Below are positions 1 to 8,400 of a stretch of 12,097 bases of DNA, piece after piece (the first letter of the stretch is position 1; each line of letters begins with the position of its first letter). The stretch comes from Thermomucor indicae-seudaticae (Eukaryota > Mucoromycota > Mucoromycetes > Mucorales > Lichtheimiaceae): positions 1 through 12,097 of the forward strand of contig JSYX01000813.1 of NCBI GenBank assembly GCA_000787465.1, written 5' to 3'. Under the pieces are notes generated by a model. The model did no database searches, was not told where the DNA came from, and saw only the letters and a program-made list of their open reading frames with translations. The translations under genes were made by a program, and so were the position numbers.

Positions 1-116
1 GTTCCAGGGTGTGTCGGGGTATCCAGCAGGATGTCCAGGATCTACCAGTCTGAGACCTTCCGCCATGATCAAATGCAAAATATCTATACAGAATACTGAT
101 CCTCTATTTTCTGCAG

Positions 117-957
117 GAGGTGTCGACGAAAATGGTGAACCTATCACAGTGGAAATTGACGAATCAAAGTTTGGCAAGAGGAAATATCATCGCGGCCACC
201 GAGTCGAGGGTGTCTGGGTTGTTGGTGGTGTTGAGCGGACACCGGAACGTCGTTGAGGATAGGTCTGCTACCACGTTGGAACAGATTATCCGGACCTACG
301 TGAAGCCTGGTTCCAGAATTGTGACGGACTGTTGGCGGGGCTACAGCGTGGTCACCGACATTGAACAAATGGATTATACTCACGAGACTGCCAACCATTC
401 CATTAGCTTCATCAACGCTAATGGAGAGCATACGAATACGATAGAAGGTAATACCACAGTTACAGTTATTCCCAGTGTACGTGACTACTTACCTTTCTCT
501 CTAGGGACATGGAATGGAATCGAAAATCAACGTTCCCACCCGCCACCGTACCAAGGCAATGATGCCGATGAAGCTTGTGGAGTTCATGTGGCGTCACCAC
601 AACAAGGACGACCTCTGGGGCGGTATTTTGCGCGCTCTACGGGAAGTTGAGGTCAGCTTGGCCGATGAATTTGAGGGTATGCTTGCTCGGATCCAGTCAT
701 ACGGTTGTTCTTCCTGTTTGACTTAGCTGAATGTTATAAAGGTTGAAGTACCTGAAAGTGAGCTACAGGAGTCCCAAGTGGAAATGAACGAAGGCCGGTA
801 ATTCCGTTGACGGTGATCGACCAGCAGCCTCGTGGTACGGTTCGCGACGAAGTTCACTTGGTACCCCGTCGACGTGAGCACAGTGACGTAGACACGTCAC
901 GTGGCTCCGAGGAAGAAGACAACGATGATTCCAGTGATCCGGATTACGTCAAGTAGA
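117..957 (+). pseudogene. Merlin / IS1016-type (ISXO2-like) DDE transposase, decayed
   Basis: This is the transposase of a Merlin-type cut-and-paste DNA transposon, the eukaryotic relatives of bacterial IS1016/IS1595. Seen directly: the block VEIDESKFGKRKYHRGH carries the first catalytic D (codon 158-160), VTDCWRGY carries the second (327-329), and HTNTIEG|TWNGI carries the E (444-446). The family-typical tails MMPMKLVEFMWRHHNKDDLWGG and an acidic C-terminus ending DDSSDPDYVK at TAG 955-957 follow. Coding starts after a probable splice acceptor (CTGCAG, 111-116); earlier exons are not recognised. The reading frame is broken near 238-250 (small deletion), by one extra base near 522, and again near 795. 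A stop at 724-726 may lie within a small intron (677-726). It is probably inactive. The family call is strong; exon edges beyond the 448-504 intron are less sure. Confidence 0.88.
448..504 (+). other. 57-nt spliceosomal intron in the Merlin transposase
   Basis: GTAATA at the start and CTCTCTAG at the end bound this stretch. Removing it joins IEG directly to TWNG, the conserved context of the third catalytic residue in this family, in phase 1. Its length is a multiple of three and it contains no stop, so the frame stays open if it is retained. A second possible intron at 677-726 (GTATGC...GACTTAG) is less certain. Confidence 0.75.
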
Positions 958-989
958 TAGCATTAGAGTAGCCGGGAATTATTTGTTAG

Positions 990-1016
990 AATAAATATGT
1001 AGTTGGCAAGCCAACT
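990..1016 (+). terminator. Poly(A) signal AATAAA and adjacent 7-bp hairpin
   Basis: AATAAA at 990-995 lies 33 nt after the last Merlin stop codon, a normal distance for a eukaryotic polyadenylation signal. Immediately downstream, 1001-1016 is a perfect inverted repeat, AGTTGGC-AA-GCCAACT. The hairpin could be part of the transposon end, or chance. Confidence 0.5.
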
Positions 1017-1757
1017 TTGTATGAATGGACGTGATGACAGTGAATAAATATCCGCCTTTGCGATATCGATCACAATACATACTGCAAGCAAACTGTTGAA
1101 ATCCTTTAAAGCAGTCATCTCTTAGACATCCTCCTTCTGTCAAATATCAGGCGTCATCGGAATCACTCTGGTTATGAAGATCACTACATAGCGCTAGCAT
1201 TTCTCACAGTTGTGCCTGTGTAAGATGGTACATGAGCAGGCAGAGGAGTAATCTTTTAGCGTCTGGCGGAGTTCAGGGCGGTTCAACAATGGAAAGCTTG
1301 CGACGCTCCCTTGCTCGCTCGGGTTCTCATGTCCGCTTGGGAAATGGTTCAAATCTGTAAAATCCCCGGTTAACCGCGATTGGAACTCTGCCTGTGATTG
1401 TCCACATATAAGCATTGTATCCTACGCAGCTCGAGGAATAGATCGATAGTAGGAAGTGCCCGGTTTTGTTGGGTATATAAGAAGCCACGGCGGATTTTCG
1501 ATCTGATTCCCGAAACCCACAACTTGGCAACGTAGGCGGATCTTCATTTCGGCATGCCGGCCTAATAGGGATGAGTGGGTGGCGGAGGCAGAGGCCCAGT
1601 CCATCACGTGACCACATGGTCGCTTCCCTGAAATGGAAATCATTACATCACGTGATGTTTGGGAAACTCTGAGGCGATCGGACTTAGAAACCCGTATTTC
1701 AAAACGCTTTGATTCTCCGCAATTCGCGCTCAAAGGTCCTACTTTGAGTGCCTATTT
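1017..1757. other. Non-coding stretch with CACGTG palindromes and a TATA-like site
   Basis: No convincing gene was seen; overlapping short open frames on the minus strand show no family pattern. The stretch contains a TATATAA at 1474-1480 on the plus strand and two CACGTG sites, at 1605-1610 and 1649-1654. The second lies within a perfect 14-bp palindrome, ACATCACGTGATGT (1645-1658). It lies just upstream of the piggyBac remnant and could hold its lost 5' half or promoter, but no N-terminal piggyBac sequence was recognised here. Confidence 0.4.
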
Positions 1758-1775
1758 TAGCTTTCAGCCCACAAT

Positions 1776-2597
1776 GATGCTAAGAAGCTTGCCAACGAAG
1801 GAAAGATAATTTCTTCAGTGTTGAGGTTGACTGAGCCATGATTTGCATCCAGCAGTACGGTGATCGTAGATTCGTACTTTGGCAGTCCCGCGACTGTCCT
1901 AGTTTTGAGGCGCCGAGGTTTATATGCGATCATGGAGGCGAAGAAAAAGAGATACTGGCCAAGAAACATGCCATCCGATATCACTGACGTCTTGGTCGTG
2001 ATTACGGATCTTCCATATCTCGTACAGCAACCATTGATGGTCATAAAGTCATAGTATGCTCTTTACGAGACAGACCGCCACAATGCGTTGTTGCAACATG
2101 CGACACGACTACTCCGGGGGACGAAGTTTCGCATGTTGTGAAGCGAACTGATGGTACCTCGTTCGTCGCTACGTTCAGACGACCAGTGATCTTTGAGGAG
2201 TATGCTGCAGCTAAAGGTGCAGTTGATGACAACAACATCATCCGCGATAATATGGATTCTTACCACGACGTAATGAGATCCAAGTCAGAGGAGATTCGAT
2301 CCTTTGCTTTCTTCCTTGCCCTTGCTGAAGCTAACGCGTATTTAGCATGGAGATATGCTGGTCCCGAAGATCAGAGAAACATAAGCCATTTTGATTTCCG
2401 GGAGGGATGGCACACACGGGGCAAGGCAGGCAGGCGTTCACAAGCTGGAAAAGTTCCCTGCGAAGACGGGTTATTACGCTCAAGGTAAGTGTTTGATGTG
2501 CCCAAAGCGTGCTCGGACTTTCTGCCTGTGCAATCCTGAACTTGGGATGTGCCAAAGTTGTTTTGTCTTGCATACTCCAAGAATGCGTAGACCGTAA
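1776..2597 (+). pseudogene. piggyBac transposase, C-terminal half, decayed
   Basis: This is the catalytic core and C-terminal tail of a piggyBac-family (DDE_Tnp_1_7) transposase. Seen: VDSYFGSPATVL near 1866 carries the second catalytic D. GLYAIMEAKKKRYWPRNMP follows, then FRRPVIFEEYAAAKGAVDDN with the third D, then MDSYHDVMRSK and FFLALAEANAYLAW. The end is a zinc-binding-like cysteine cluster (KCLMCPKRARTFCLCNPEL then GMCQSCFVLH) before TAA 2595-2597. Damage: TGA at 1839-1841 sits where TEP-W-FASS would be expected (Trp to stop); one base is missing near 1990 between DITDV and LGRDYGSS; a further frame change falls around 2395-2440. The N-terminal half, including the first catalytic D, is missing or unrecognisable. 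AATAAA at 2596-2601 overlaps the stop. Confidence 0.88.
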
Positions 2598-2700
2598 TAA
2601 AAATTATATCACAAAAAAGTAGAGAGTTTGAACTTTCGACACATTATAGTTGCTTTATCGCAGCCTTTGTGCATGAAGAGAAAAAGTAACATGAACAGGA

Positions 2701-2714
2701 AACTAGATCTAGTT
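2701..2714. repeat. 14-bp perfect palindrome AACTAGATCTAGTT, copy 1
   Basis: The 14-mer equals its own reverse complement and is preceded by ACAGGA. A second identical copy lies at 2883-2896, preceded by AGAGG. Confidence 0.8.
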
Positions 2715-2882
2715 AATAAATTTTCCCGCTCTACCGGCCGTCATTGACGGCATTCTATCTCAACACCACTTCATAAAGCAGATCCCAAATTTTTAGTCGA
2801 AACTAGAGACTCAGAAGAATGATATACTACATTTTCATGCGATTTGGTCAAGCTATTGCTTGGTTGTGCATTCACGAAGAGG

Positions 2883-2896
2883 AACTAGATCTAGTT
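2883..2896. repeat. 14-bp perfect palindrome AACTAGATCTAGTT, copy 2
   Basis: Identical to the copy at 2701-2714 and offset from it by 182 bp. The flanking bases differ except for a short AGG before each. A dimeric protein-binding site or a footprint of a small mobile element are both possible. Confidence 0.8.
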
Positions 2897-3098
2897 CGGA
2901 AGCCGAATTAATATCCATTAATACAGGAATCGATTGGTTCTTCAGTAGCAGCACTTTCTGCTGCACTGACAGGTACCACTAAATTAATTTATATTTTCGG
3001 AATCGGTAAAGATCGGTATTTATCCTATACTACGCTTCGCTCCTCCTGTACTCCGTCGACTGATCAGTCAACCCAAAACCATCCGTCTGGTAAAGGTT

Positions 3099-3126
3099 CA
3101 CTGGACGAAAAAGGCCGTTTTAGGTC
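3099..3126 (+). repeat. Left terminal inverted repeat of the CACTA element
   Basis: 28 bp beginning CACTG and ending GTTTTAGGTC (3117-3126). It matches the right end at 20 of 28 positions without gaps and is preceded by GTT, the probable target duplication. Confidence 0.8.
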
Positions 3127-3301
3127 CCCAGTATTGACCTTGTATCTACCTAATTTTTCAATATAAGGTTCAATTTTAGGTAAGTTTTAGGCGCTCTTAA
3201 AGGACCGAGAAGTTGATTATTAGAGCCAAATTGACCAGTTTTAGGTTCTTCTAATCGCCTAAAACTTGAAACGCTGGAACCTGATACTGAAGTTTTAGGT
3301 C
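3117..3301. repeat. Subterminal GTTTTAGGTC-type repeat cluster
   Basis: Copies in direct orientation: GTTTTAGGTC 3117-3126, TTTTAGGTA about 3174-3182, GTTTTAGGCG 3184-3193, GTTTTAGGTT 3238-3247 and GTTTTAGGTC 3292-3301. One inverted copy, CGCCTAAAAC, lies at 3256-3265 and pairs exactly with 3184-3193. CACTA elements typically carry such short repeats near their ends as transposase or accessory-protein binding sites (established for plant En/Spm). Their role here is inferred. Confidence 0.75.
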
Positions 3302-3400
3302 TTTTTTAACCAATAGTTTCTTTTGAAACATCCTATAACCTCATCTTTCAAAAAGCGTGCATCCAATGAAGTGCTTCTATATACAATACGGGTTTCGCTT

Positions 3401-3419
3401 TATATATATATATATATAT
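3401..3419. repeat. (TA)n microsatellite
   Basis: Nineteen bases of alternating TA, in an AT-rich part of the element's left non-coding arm. Confidence 0.9.
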
Positions 3420-3720
3420 GTCGTATATAACCGATTGGTTTAGGAAGACGCATGCAATCGTATGCGAAAGATGCAGTTTTTGCTTGCAAGGCAATGGACT
3501 TTTTATTTGTGCTGTACATCAGACTTTTACAACTAAGACATATATGTAGAGAGGCTGCAGGATGCTATAAAATAAAAGAATGGCTATTTCGAGAAGAGCG
3601 CGCACCCACTGGAATCGTGTGATGTTGGGATGATGCAAAGAATCTAACTATGCACAGTCAGTAAGCAACATCAAATCTTTTTTACCAGTTCTGAGAATTG
3701 GAAACGACGCTGAATGACGT

Positions 3721-4055
3721 GCACAATCTGTTTAGTCAAGTATTAGTAATGAGCAAGATGTGTGCAGTTTTAAGGCTAACATACCGTGGCTCCCAGCATA
3801 AACGTTCTCATTAACATTAAAGGACCGAACAAAAGGCATTTTTCACCTCTGTCCCTTTGCACAGTTAGTGACCGATCGCACAACCTGTTTAGTTTAGAAT
3901 TAGTAACGGGCAAGATGGCGAAGTGTCAAGATTAACATACCCTGGCTCCAACGTTTGCGCAAACTATATAAAGTTTATAGACGCTCTCATTAGCATCAAA
4001 GGTCTTGAAATAAAGGTGTCCTTCCTACTTCTCTTCCTCTGCACAGTCAGCAGCA
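3721..4055. repeat. Imperfect tandem duplication in the left arm
   Basis: Two diverged units of about 157 bp (3721-3877) and about 178 bp (3878-4055). Shared landmarks in the same order: GCACAA(T/C)CTGTTTAGT, ATTAGTAA, GGCAAGAT or GAGCAAGAT, TAACATACC(G/C)TGGCTCC, a CTCATTA block, AAAGG, a pyrimidine-rich tract, then GCACAGT(T/C)AG. The second unit carries an extra block of roughly 27 bp containing TATATAAAG. A further GCACAGTCAG lies at about 3652. The open frames crossing this region look like chance. Confidence 0.7.
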
Positions 4056-4314
4056 GGTCGCCTGGTGCTAAGCAACGTGTAAGCTTCCGCACGATTAATG
4101 CACATAGCAATACCCACAGGCCGTTTTGAGATCCCGTGAGGGAAAAAAGAACCATCACGTACTTCATTATAGGCTCCTAATTCTCTTGAGAATTCGTGAA
4201 TTTTTGGAAAGAAAAAGAAGAAGAGAAAGAATTAGGAGGGAGAAAGATGGAACGGCCCTTATTTATGCACGAACATGCGTGTTATGCATTCGTATGAGCC
4301 CTACGTGCGCCCAG

Positions 4315-4322
4315 TATATATA
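4315..4322 (+). promoter_or_regulatory. TATA box of the accessory gene
   Basis: TATATATA followed by AGGTCG lies about 100 nt upstream of the ATG at 4420. A pyrimidine-rich stretch (TTTTTCTTCACCCC) follows, a likely transcription start zone. The position suits a eukaryotic core promoter. No other strong TATA-like site was noted between here and the start codon. Confidence 0.55.
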
Positions 4323-4419
4323 GGTCGTTTTTCTTCACCCCAGTTCCTGAAAGTACGTTAAACCGACCTTTGGATCGTTCTTCCTGTCTGGTAACCCTGC
4401 CAACATTACTCGAATTTAG

Positions 4420-5439
4420 ATGCAAAGTAGTCGCCAAGAACGCAACCAAAGACGCCAGCAACAGATCGCTGAGGCAGAGGAAGCAACCGTGCAGCAGCAG
4501 ATTGCTCAAGTAGGCGACCGTCTTGCGAGCATAGAACGGACGAACGAGCTCCTGGTTCGTGATATTAGGATTATCGCCAACGCTGTACTGGGCCAAAGAC
4601 CTACTCCAATTGCAGCTGTTGGAGAAGTGTCCGCCTCTCAGTCTGTCACGGCAACTGTTTTCTCCGGAAGAAATCCAGCGGTTTCGGTATAATTCCATGC
4701 CATACTATCCACTACACTGTAACCACTTACTCAAGGCTAACAGAGAGCGATATCAAGATGGGCCGCATCCAACGCCACTTCGGAGCAGTTCTTTCACTTC
4801 GCAGAGCGATTCGATTCGATTCGATTCATAACAAGGCGGCTACTGAGTCCTTGGAGGCTTATGTTTCAGGGCAGCAAGTGTCGATTGACGGTACGTCGCT
4901 CCATACAAAAATCAGGAAGTGGTTCGACAACAATCGCGAGAAGCAAAAACGCTCAGTCAGCAAGGCTGAGGCTTCAAAAGCCAGATCCCGTCGTTTTGGA
5001 CGGAAATACAATGTAAGAGCGAACGAGGGATTTCCTCACAACAGCTCACAAGATTCCGTACAAGCAGAAGCTGCGCAGTCGTCGCAAGCAAGCAGAGAAC
5101 CATAGAGTGGGGCTGGACGTCCTCTTCGAAGGCGAAGAAAAGAATCAACTTTTGATAATAGAATGCATGTCCGAAGAGGAAAGTGATGGGGAGGATGAAC
5201 TCGTCGTCGCGAGGCCTAGCTGGAGAACTGCGGAGGTAACAAGTCATCTAAAAAACGAAGATTCAATCTAATGCATGTGTAAATAGGCGACACGTTACTT
5301 CGCTACGTTAGATGCTTTTGCCCACAGTGAAGCAAGAGAAAGAAGAGGTGCCAACTACAAGAAGAGAGAACAAGAGAAAGACCTGGAACTGCCTGCGGAG
5401 ATAATGTTTCAATTGCCCTCATGGGCCAAAAACGAATAA
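4420..5439 (+). CDS. Spliced accessory gene of the CACTA element (putative DNA-binding protein)
   Basis: Proposed exons are 4420-4686, 4758-5012, 5053-5235 and 5287-5439, giving 285 residues, all in phase 0. Introns are GTATAA...ATCAAG with a CTAAC branch site 16 nt before the acceptor, GTAAGA...CACAAG (40 nt), and GTAACA...AAATAG with a CTAAT branch site (51 nt). Residues 1-60 are Gln/Glu/Arg-rich and coiled-coil-like (MQSSRQERNQRRQQQIAEAE). The middle is strongly basic (KIRKWFDNNREKQKR, SKARSRRFGRKYN, KQKLRSRRKQ). It is followed by an acidic stretch (CMSEEESDGEDE), the motif RPSWRTAEATRYFATLD and a charged tail ending PSWAKNE. No enzyme motif was seen. It lies inside the transposon, convergent with Tnp2, and unlike Tnp2 needs no frameshift correction. 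A TnpA-like end-binding role is inferred from composition and location only. The first intron is the least certain. Confidence 0.65.
4687..4757 (+). other. Proposed intron 1 of the accessory gene
   Basis: GTATAA donor, CTAAC branch-point-like site at 4737-4741 and AAG acceptor. It is needed to bypass TAA 4690-4692 and join the coiled-coil exon to the frame that reads MGRIQRHFGAVLSLRR. Confidence 0.55.
4807..4826. repeat. CGATT x4 pentanucleotide repeat inside coding sequence
   Basis: Four perfect CGATT units lie in the second exon of the accessory gene, in the part reading RAIRFDSIHN. The unit length is not a multiple of three, so a gain or loss of one unit would shift the frame. Confidence 0.85.
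5013..5052 (+). other. Proposed intron 2 of the accessory gene (40 nt)
   Basis: GTAAGA donor follows RKYN in phase 0. The acceptor CACAAG at 5052 restores the frame reading IPYKQKLRSRRKQ and onward to the acidic block. The alternative acceptor ACAACAG (5044) gives the wrong frame. Confidence 0.6.
5236..5286 (+). other. Proposed intron 3 of the accessory gene (51 nt)
   Basis: GTAACA donor directly follows WRTAE. CTAAT at 5267-5271 suits a branch site, and AAATAG ends the intron. Splicing opens a further 50 codons (ATRYFATLDAF...PSWAKNE). Without splicing the protein would end at TAA 5269-5271. Confidence 0.65.
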
Positions 5440-5451
5440 ATCTGTTTTATT
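5435..5451. terminator. Back-to-back poly(A) signals between convergent genes
   Basis: AATAAA at 5435-5440 on the plus strand overlaps the stop codon of the accessory gene (5437-5439). AATAAA at 5451-5446 on the minus strand overlaps the stop codon of Tnp2 (5453-5451). The two transcripts would therefore overlap by their 3' ends. Confidence 0.65.
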
Positions 5452-8400
5452 CAAGCTGCCACACGTTTGGGCAAAGGAATCACGATGGTTTTCGCATTAT
5501 TACTTCGTTGAGGTTGGTATTGTGCAACTGCTACCTGCGAATAAATCGTGTGCACCGGGACGATGCACTCACGCCTTGGCGACATAAATTTCGTGCGCCA
5601 TTGCTCCAAACCCTCGTTTTCAAACGGGGGTTGAGGTGTAAAGGCTGACGAATACTACTTAATGAACGCGAAGACATGCGGCAATGGTTGGCCTTCCACC
5701 GGCAGGATATGCTCGAAAAAGTATTGAACTTGGCCCGGCCACGCTGCAATGCCGTCGTCATGTCTGTTGGGAAACAATACTTGGAGGTGTGACCCCCTCT
5801 GCGACGCCGCTTCTGTGCTACGGTATGTTTGGCCAAGAATACTTTCGGTTTTCATTTTTTTAACGACGTTGTTCACGAACGGCTGTCCCGGCTTGGTCGC
5901 TCTGAAATCACGAATAATCAATGTCATAAGTTTCCCGGTAATACTCAAACAGACAACGGTAGTGTTCATCTGATAACACAATCTCTTGCCCAGTTTGAAG
6001 CGGATAGGAAGTTGGTGGTAAAGGCTCGCTTCCTATTACCAGCGTCATATTCTTTGACAGCCGTGCAAATACTGGAAGGTCAAAATGGCGGCTGACTTAC
6101 AGCTTCTTGGCGATAATCGTTCTGTACAAGGTTGACCAAAAACTTAAGGTGAGGAGACTGTGAGGGAAACCGGGGCGAAACGGACTGGATATAGTCCATG
6201 GCGCAAGCCTTCTCGAGGAACTTTTTCATGAATGTGACTTCAAAGGTGCCTTTGCGGTTTGTGTCGATTTGCTTCAGAAAACCATTGTATTATTCGAAAC
6301 TGAATAACCAGAACGCATAAAGTGGGCCAAAGTCTTCGATCGTTTCCCGCAAATGAAGATGTAGATGCATGTTCGGTGTGATGCAATCTGCTCCGTATAA
6401 GTCAACGCAACCTTTGCAGAATTCGACCAGAAGGTTATGGGCTTCGTCAACCTCGTCGTACGTAATAGACGGTTTAACCAGCAGACGACAGGCATTGACA
6501 AACTTCATCCAGTTGCGTAAATGCTGTTCCGGTAGATGATGCTTTAAAACGAACGGCGAATACACAATACACCATGATCGCCATTGATCAGCTTTCATGT
6601 ACGGGAACTGCGAGGCAAATTTTGTTATTCAGATTCGCATATCCAGAGGGCGGCACGACTCCATTTGCCAATGGTTGCATTTCTTTGAGTTTTTTACATC
6701 CAGCAGTGCAAGGTCTGTCCACACAGATACCATTCGCTGAGCTGTACCCAAAAATAAGTTGTGCATCGGATCGATAATTGTGGAAGTAACTGGACCAAAG
6801 TACTCTAGGCGATGGAGCTCAGACCATCTGGTGCCTGTTCTGTATTCAATTTTACGCCGTCCCGCATAGCTCCTTGAATCTCGCCAACGCCTTGCATTCT
6901 CATAATTGCTGGCTTTGGTTCTGAGCCGCCAGTTCTCAAGGTCAAAACCGGAGTAATCCAGTTGTCGTGAACCAGCCAAGGTATCGAATTGCCTTTCACA
7001 TTTGTGGCATGCACACTTACTGGCGTGAGCGTGGAACCGCTGGTCCTCCGCGCGGCTGGAACATCACACGCGTTCATAAGAAGGGCAGCACGGACTCGGA
7101 CATCTTGGTTTGGACTTTTATGAGTGCGCATCATTTGTCCAGTATACAGGATTCGCAGCTCATCGACCAATGGTTTGAGATAACGATTCATCTCGGCGGT
7201 TTGGGGTTCCTTGGGCTCTAGCATGACACCAACTAATATTACATTCTCAACCTTGTACCTTTCACTCCTCGGCAAGTTATTAATGGTGAGATACATAGCC
7301 CCGCAAGAGTATGGGAAATCGTCAATGAAGGGACAAAACCAATCCACGTTTAGCGTAAGTAGCAAGGAACGGTTGTCATCAACAAATGTGACCCCATCCT
7401 TGTCTGTGAGTTCGTTCCATTTAAAACCGTCGTAAACATCGTACAATATTCCTGGCGTTCGACTGCGGTTCCGCCATTCATTGATCTTCTCTTCGAAGGA
7501 AGGACGACGAAAAAGCCTTTGTAAACTACCTATAAGCGAATTATAAGCGAACTCTTTAGCAGGCTTGCGCTTGTTTCCAGCGGCGATATTATAAAGACGA
7601 GTGTTACAAGGTGCGTCGCCAGAGAAACTTGTAAAAGAGCAGCTTTCGGCAACAATATCATCAGGAGAATAAAGACTGTGACATGCTCCACATGCGACAT
7701 AGCGTCTGACACCCTTGGTTAGATCAGCGGACCCCGTCCATTGTCTTAACGTCGCCATACTGGAAGGGAGTTGAAAGGCGTGACCAAAGCTTCCAAGTAA
7801 CAACACACAAAACTGCCAAAGAATACCTGCCGTCCTGTCAGAAAGATGATACAGCTGAAAAAGAACCAAAAAACACGCTAACTAAGACAGAAAGCTCTGG
7901 CATACTATGCATGATATGCCAGTTAGCTTCAGCTTCTGGTTTTGCAGTTAGTTCCTTTTCTTTTGAAAGACTGACTCTTTTGAATCAAAGCCTACCCTGC
8001 TGCAACTGCCCCTCACGCTCCAGATACTTGCCTCTTCTCTCGTTGAACTCTAGTTCAATAGCATCAACCATTTCGTCAAGTTCACTGTTTTGCGGGTGTA
8101 CTTCCTCTCCGAAGATATTGTCCGCTTCAGAGAATGGAATTCGACGAACGCAAACGCCTGTCTCATTTTCAGCGCATTCCCCATCAGACTCATCGGAAGT
8201 TGAGACATGACTTTCAACGTTGCCCATTTCTACATCGTCAACTTCAACGCTAACTTCAACGGCTGGCTGCTCATTAATTTCAACGTGCGAAAGCTCGGCT
8301 TCAGCGGAAGCTCCAGGATTCGCAATCTCAGCTTTATAAGCATTGTTTGCGACATTAGTCTAAGGACAAGTACTTAGGTAGTTCCGAATCGCCTACACTG

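Larger units (their letters stand above)
2602..3098. other. AT-rich non-coding stretch between two transposons
   Basis: No open frame of note and no gene family was seen. It probably contains the 3' end of the piggyBac element, but no GGG-TTAA terminus was identified. It contains the two 14-bp palindromes described separately and a small hairpin-forming repeat, GCAGCA...TGCTGC, near 2948-2965. Confidence 0.5.

Noticed and set aside
1194..1733. Three overlapping minus-strand open frames.
   Set aside because: They lie in different frames, show no family pattern, and no splicing joins them convincingly.
2602..2940. A 3' piggyBac terminus at one of the TTAA-containing sites (for example GTTAATAAA near 2713).
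   Set aside because: None of the sites examined shows the GGG-type tip next to TTAA, and no matching 5' terminus was found.
4282..4698. 138-codon minus-strand open frame opposite the accessory gene.
   Set aside because: It is a shadow of the plus-strand exon; no domain pattern, and the plus strand has a promoter and splice signals.
5531..5836. 101-codon minus-strand open frame rich in Arg.
   Set aside because: It is an alternative frame of the Tnp2 C-terminal region; the neighbouring frame gives the conserved WPGQVQYFFEH and ECIVPVHTIY motifs.
6072..6100. A 29-nt intron in Tnp2 (GTAAGT...TTCCAG).
   Set aside because: It is too short for normal splicing and does not restore the frame; a longer intron or simple decay to about 6033 is more likely.
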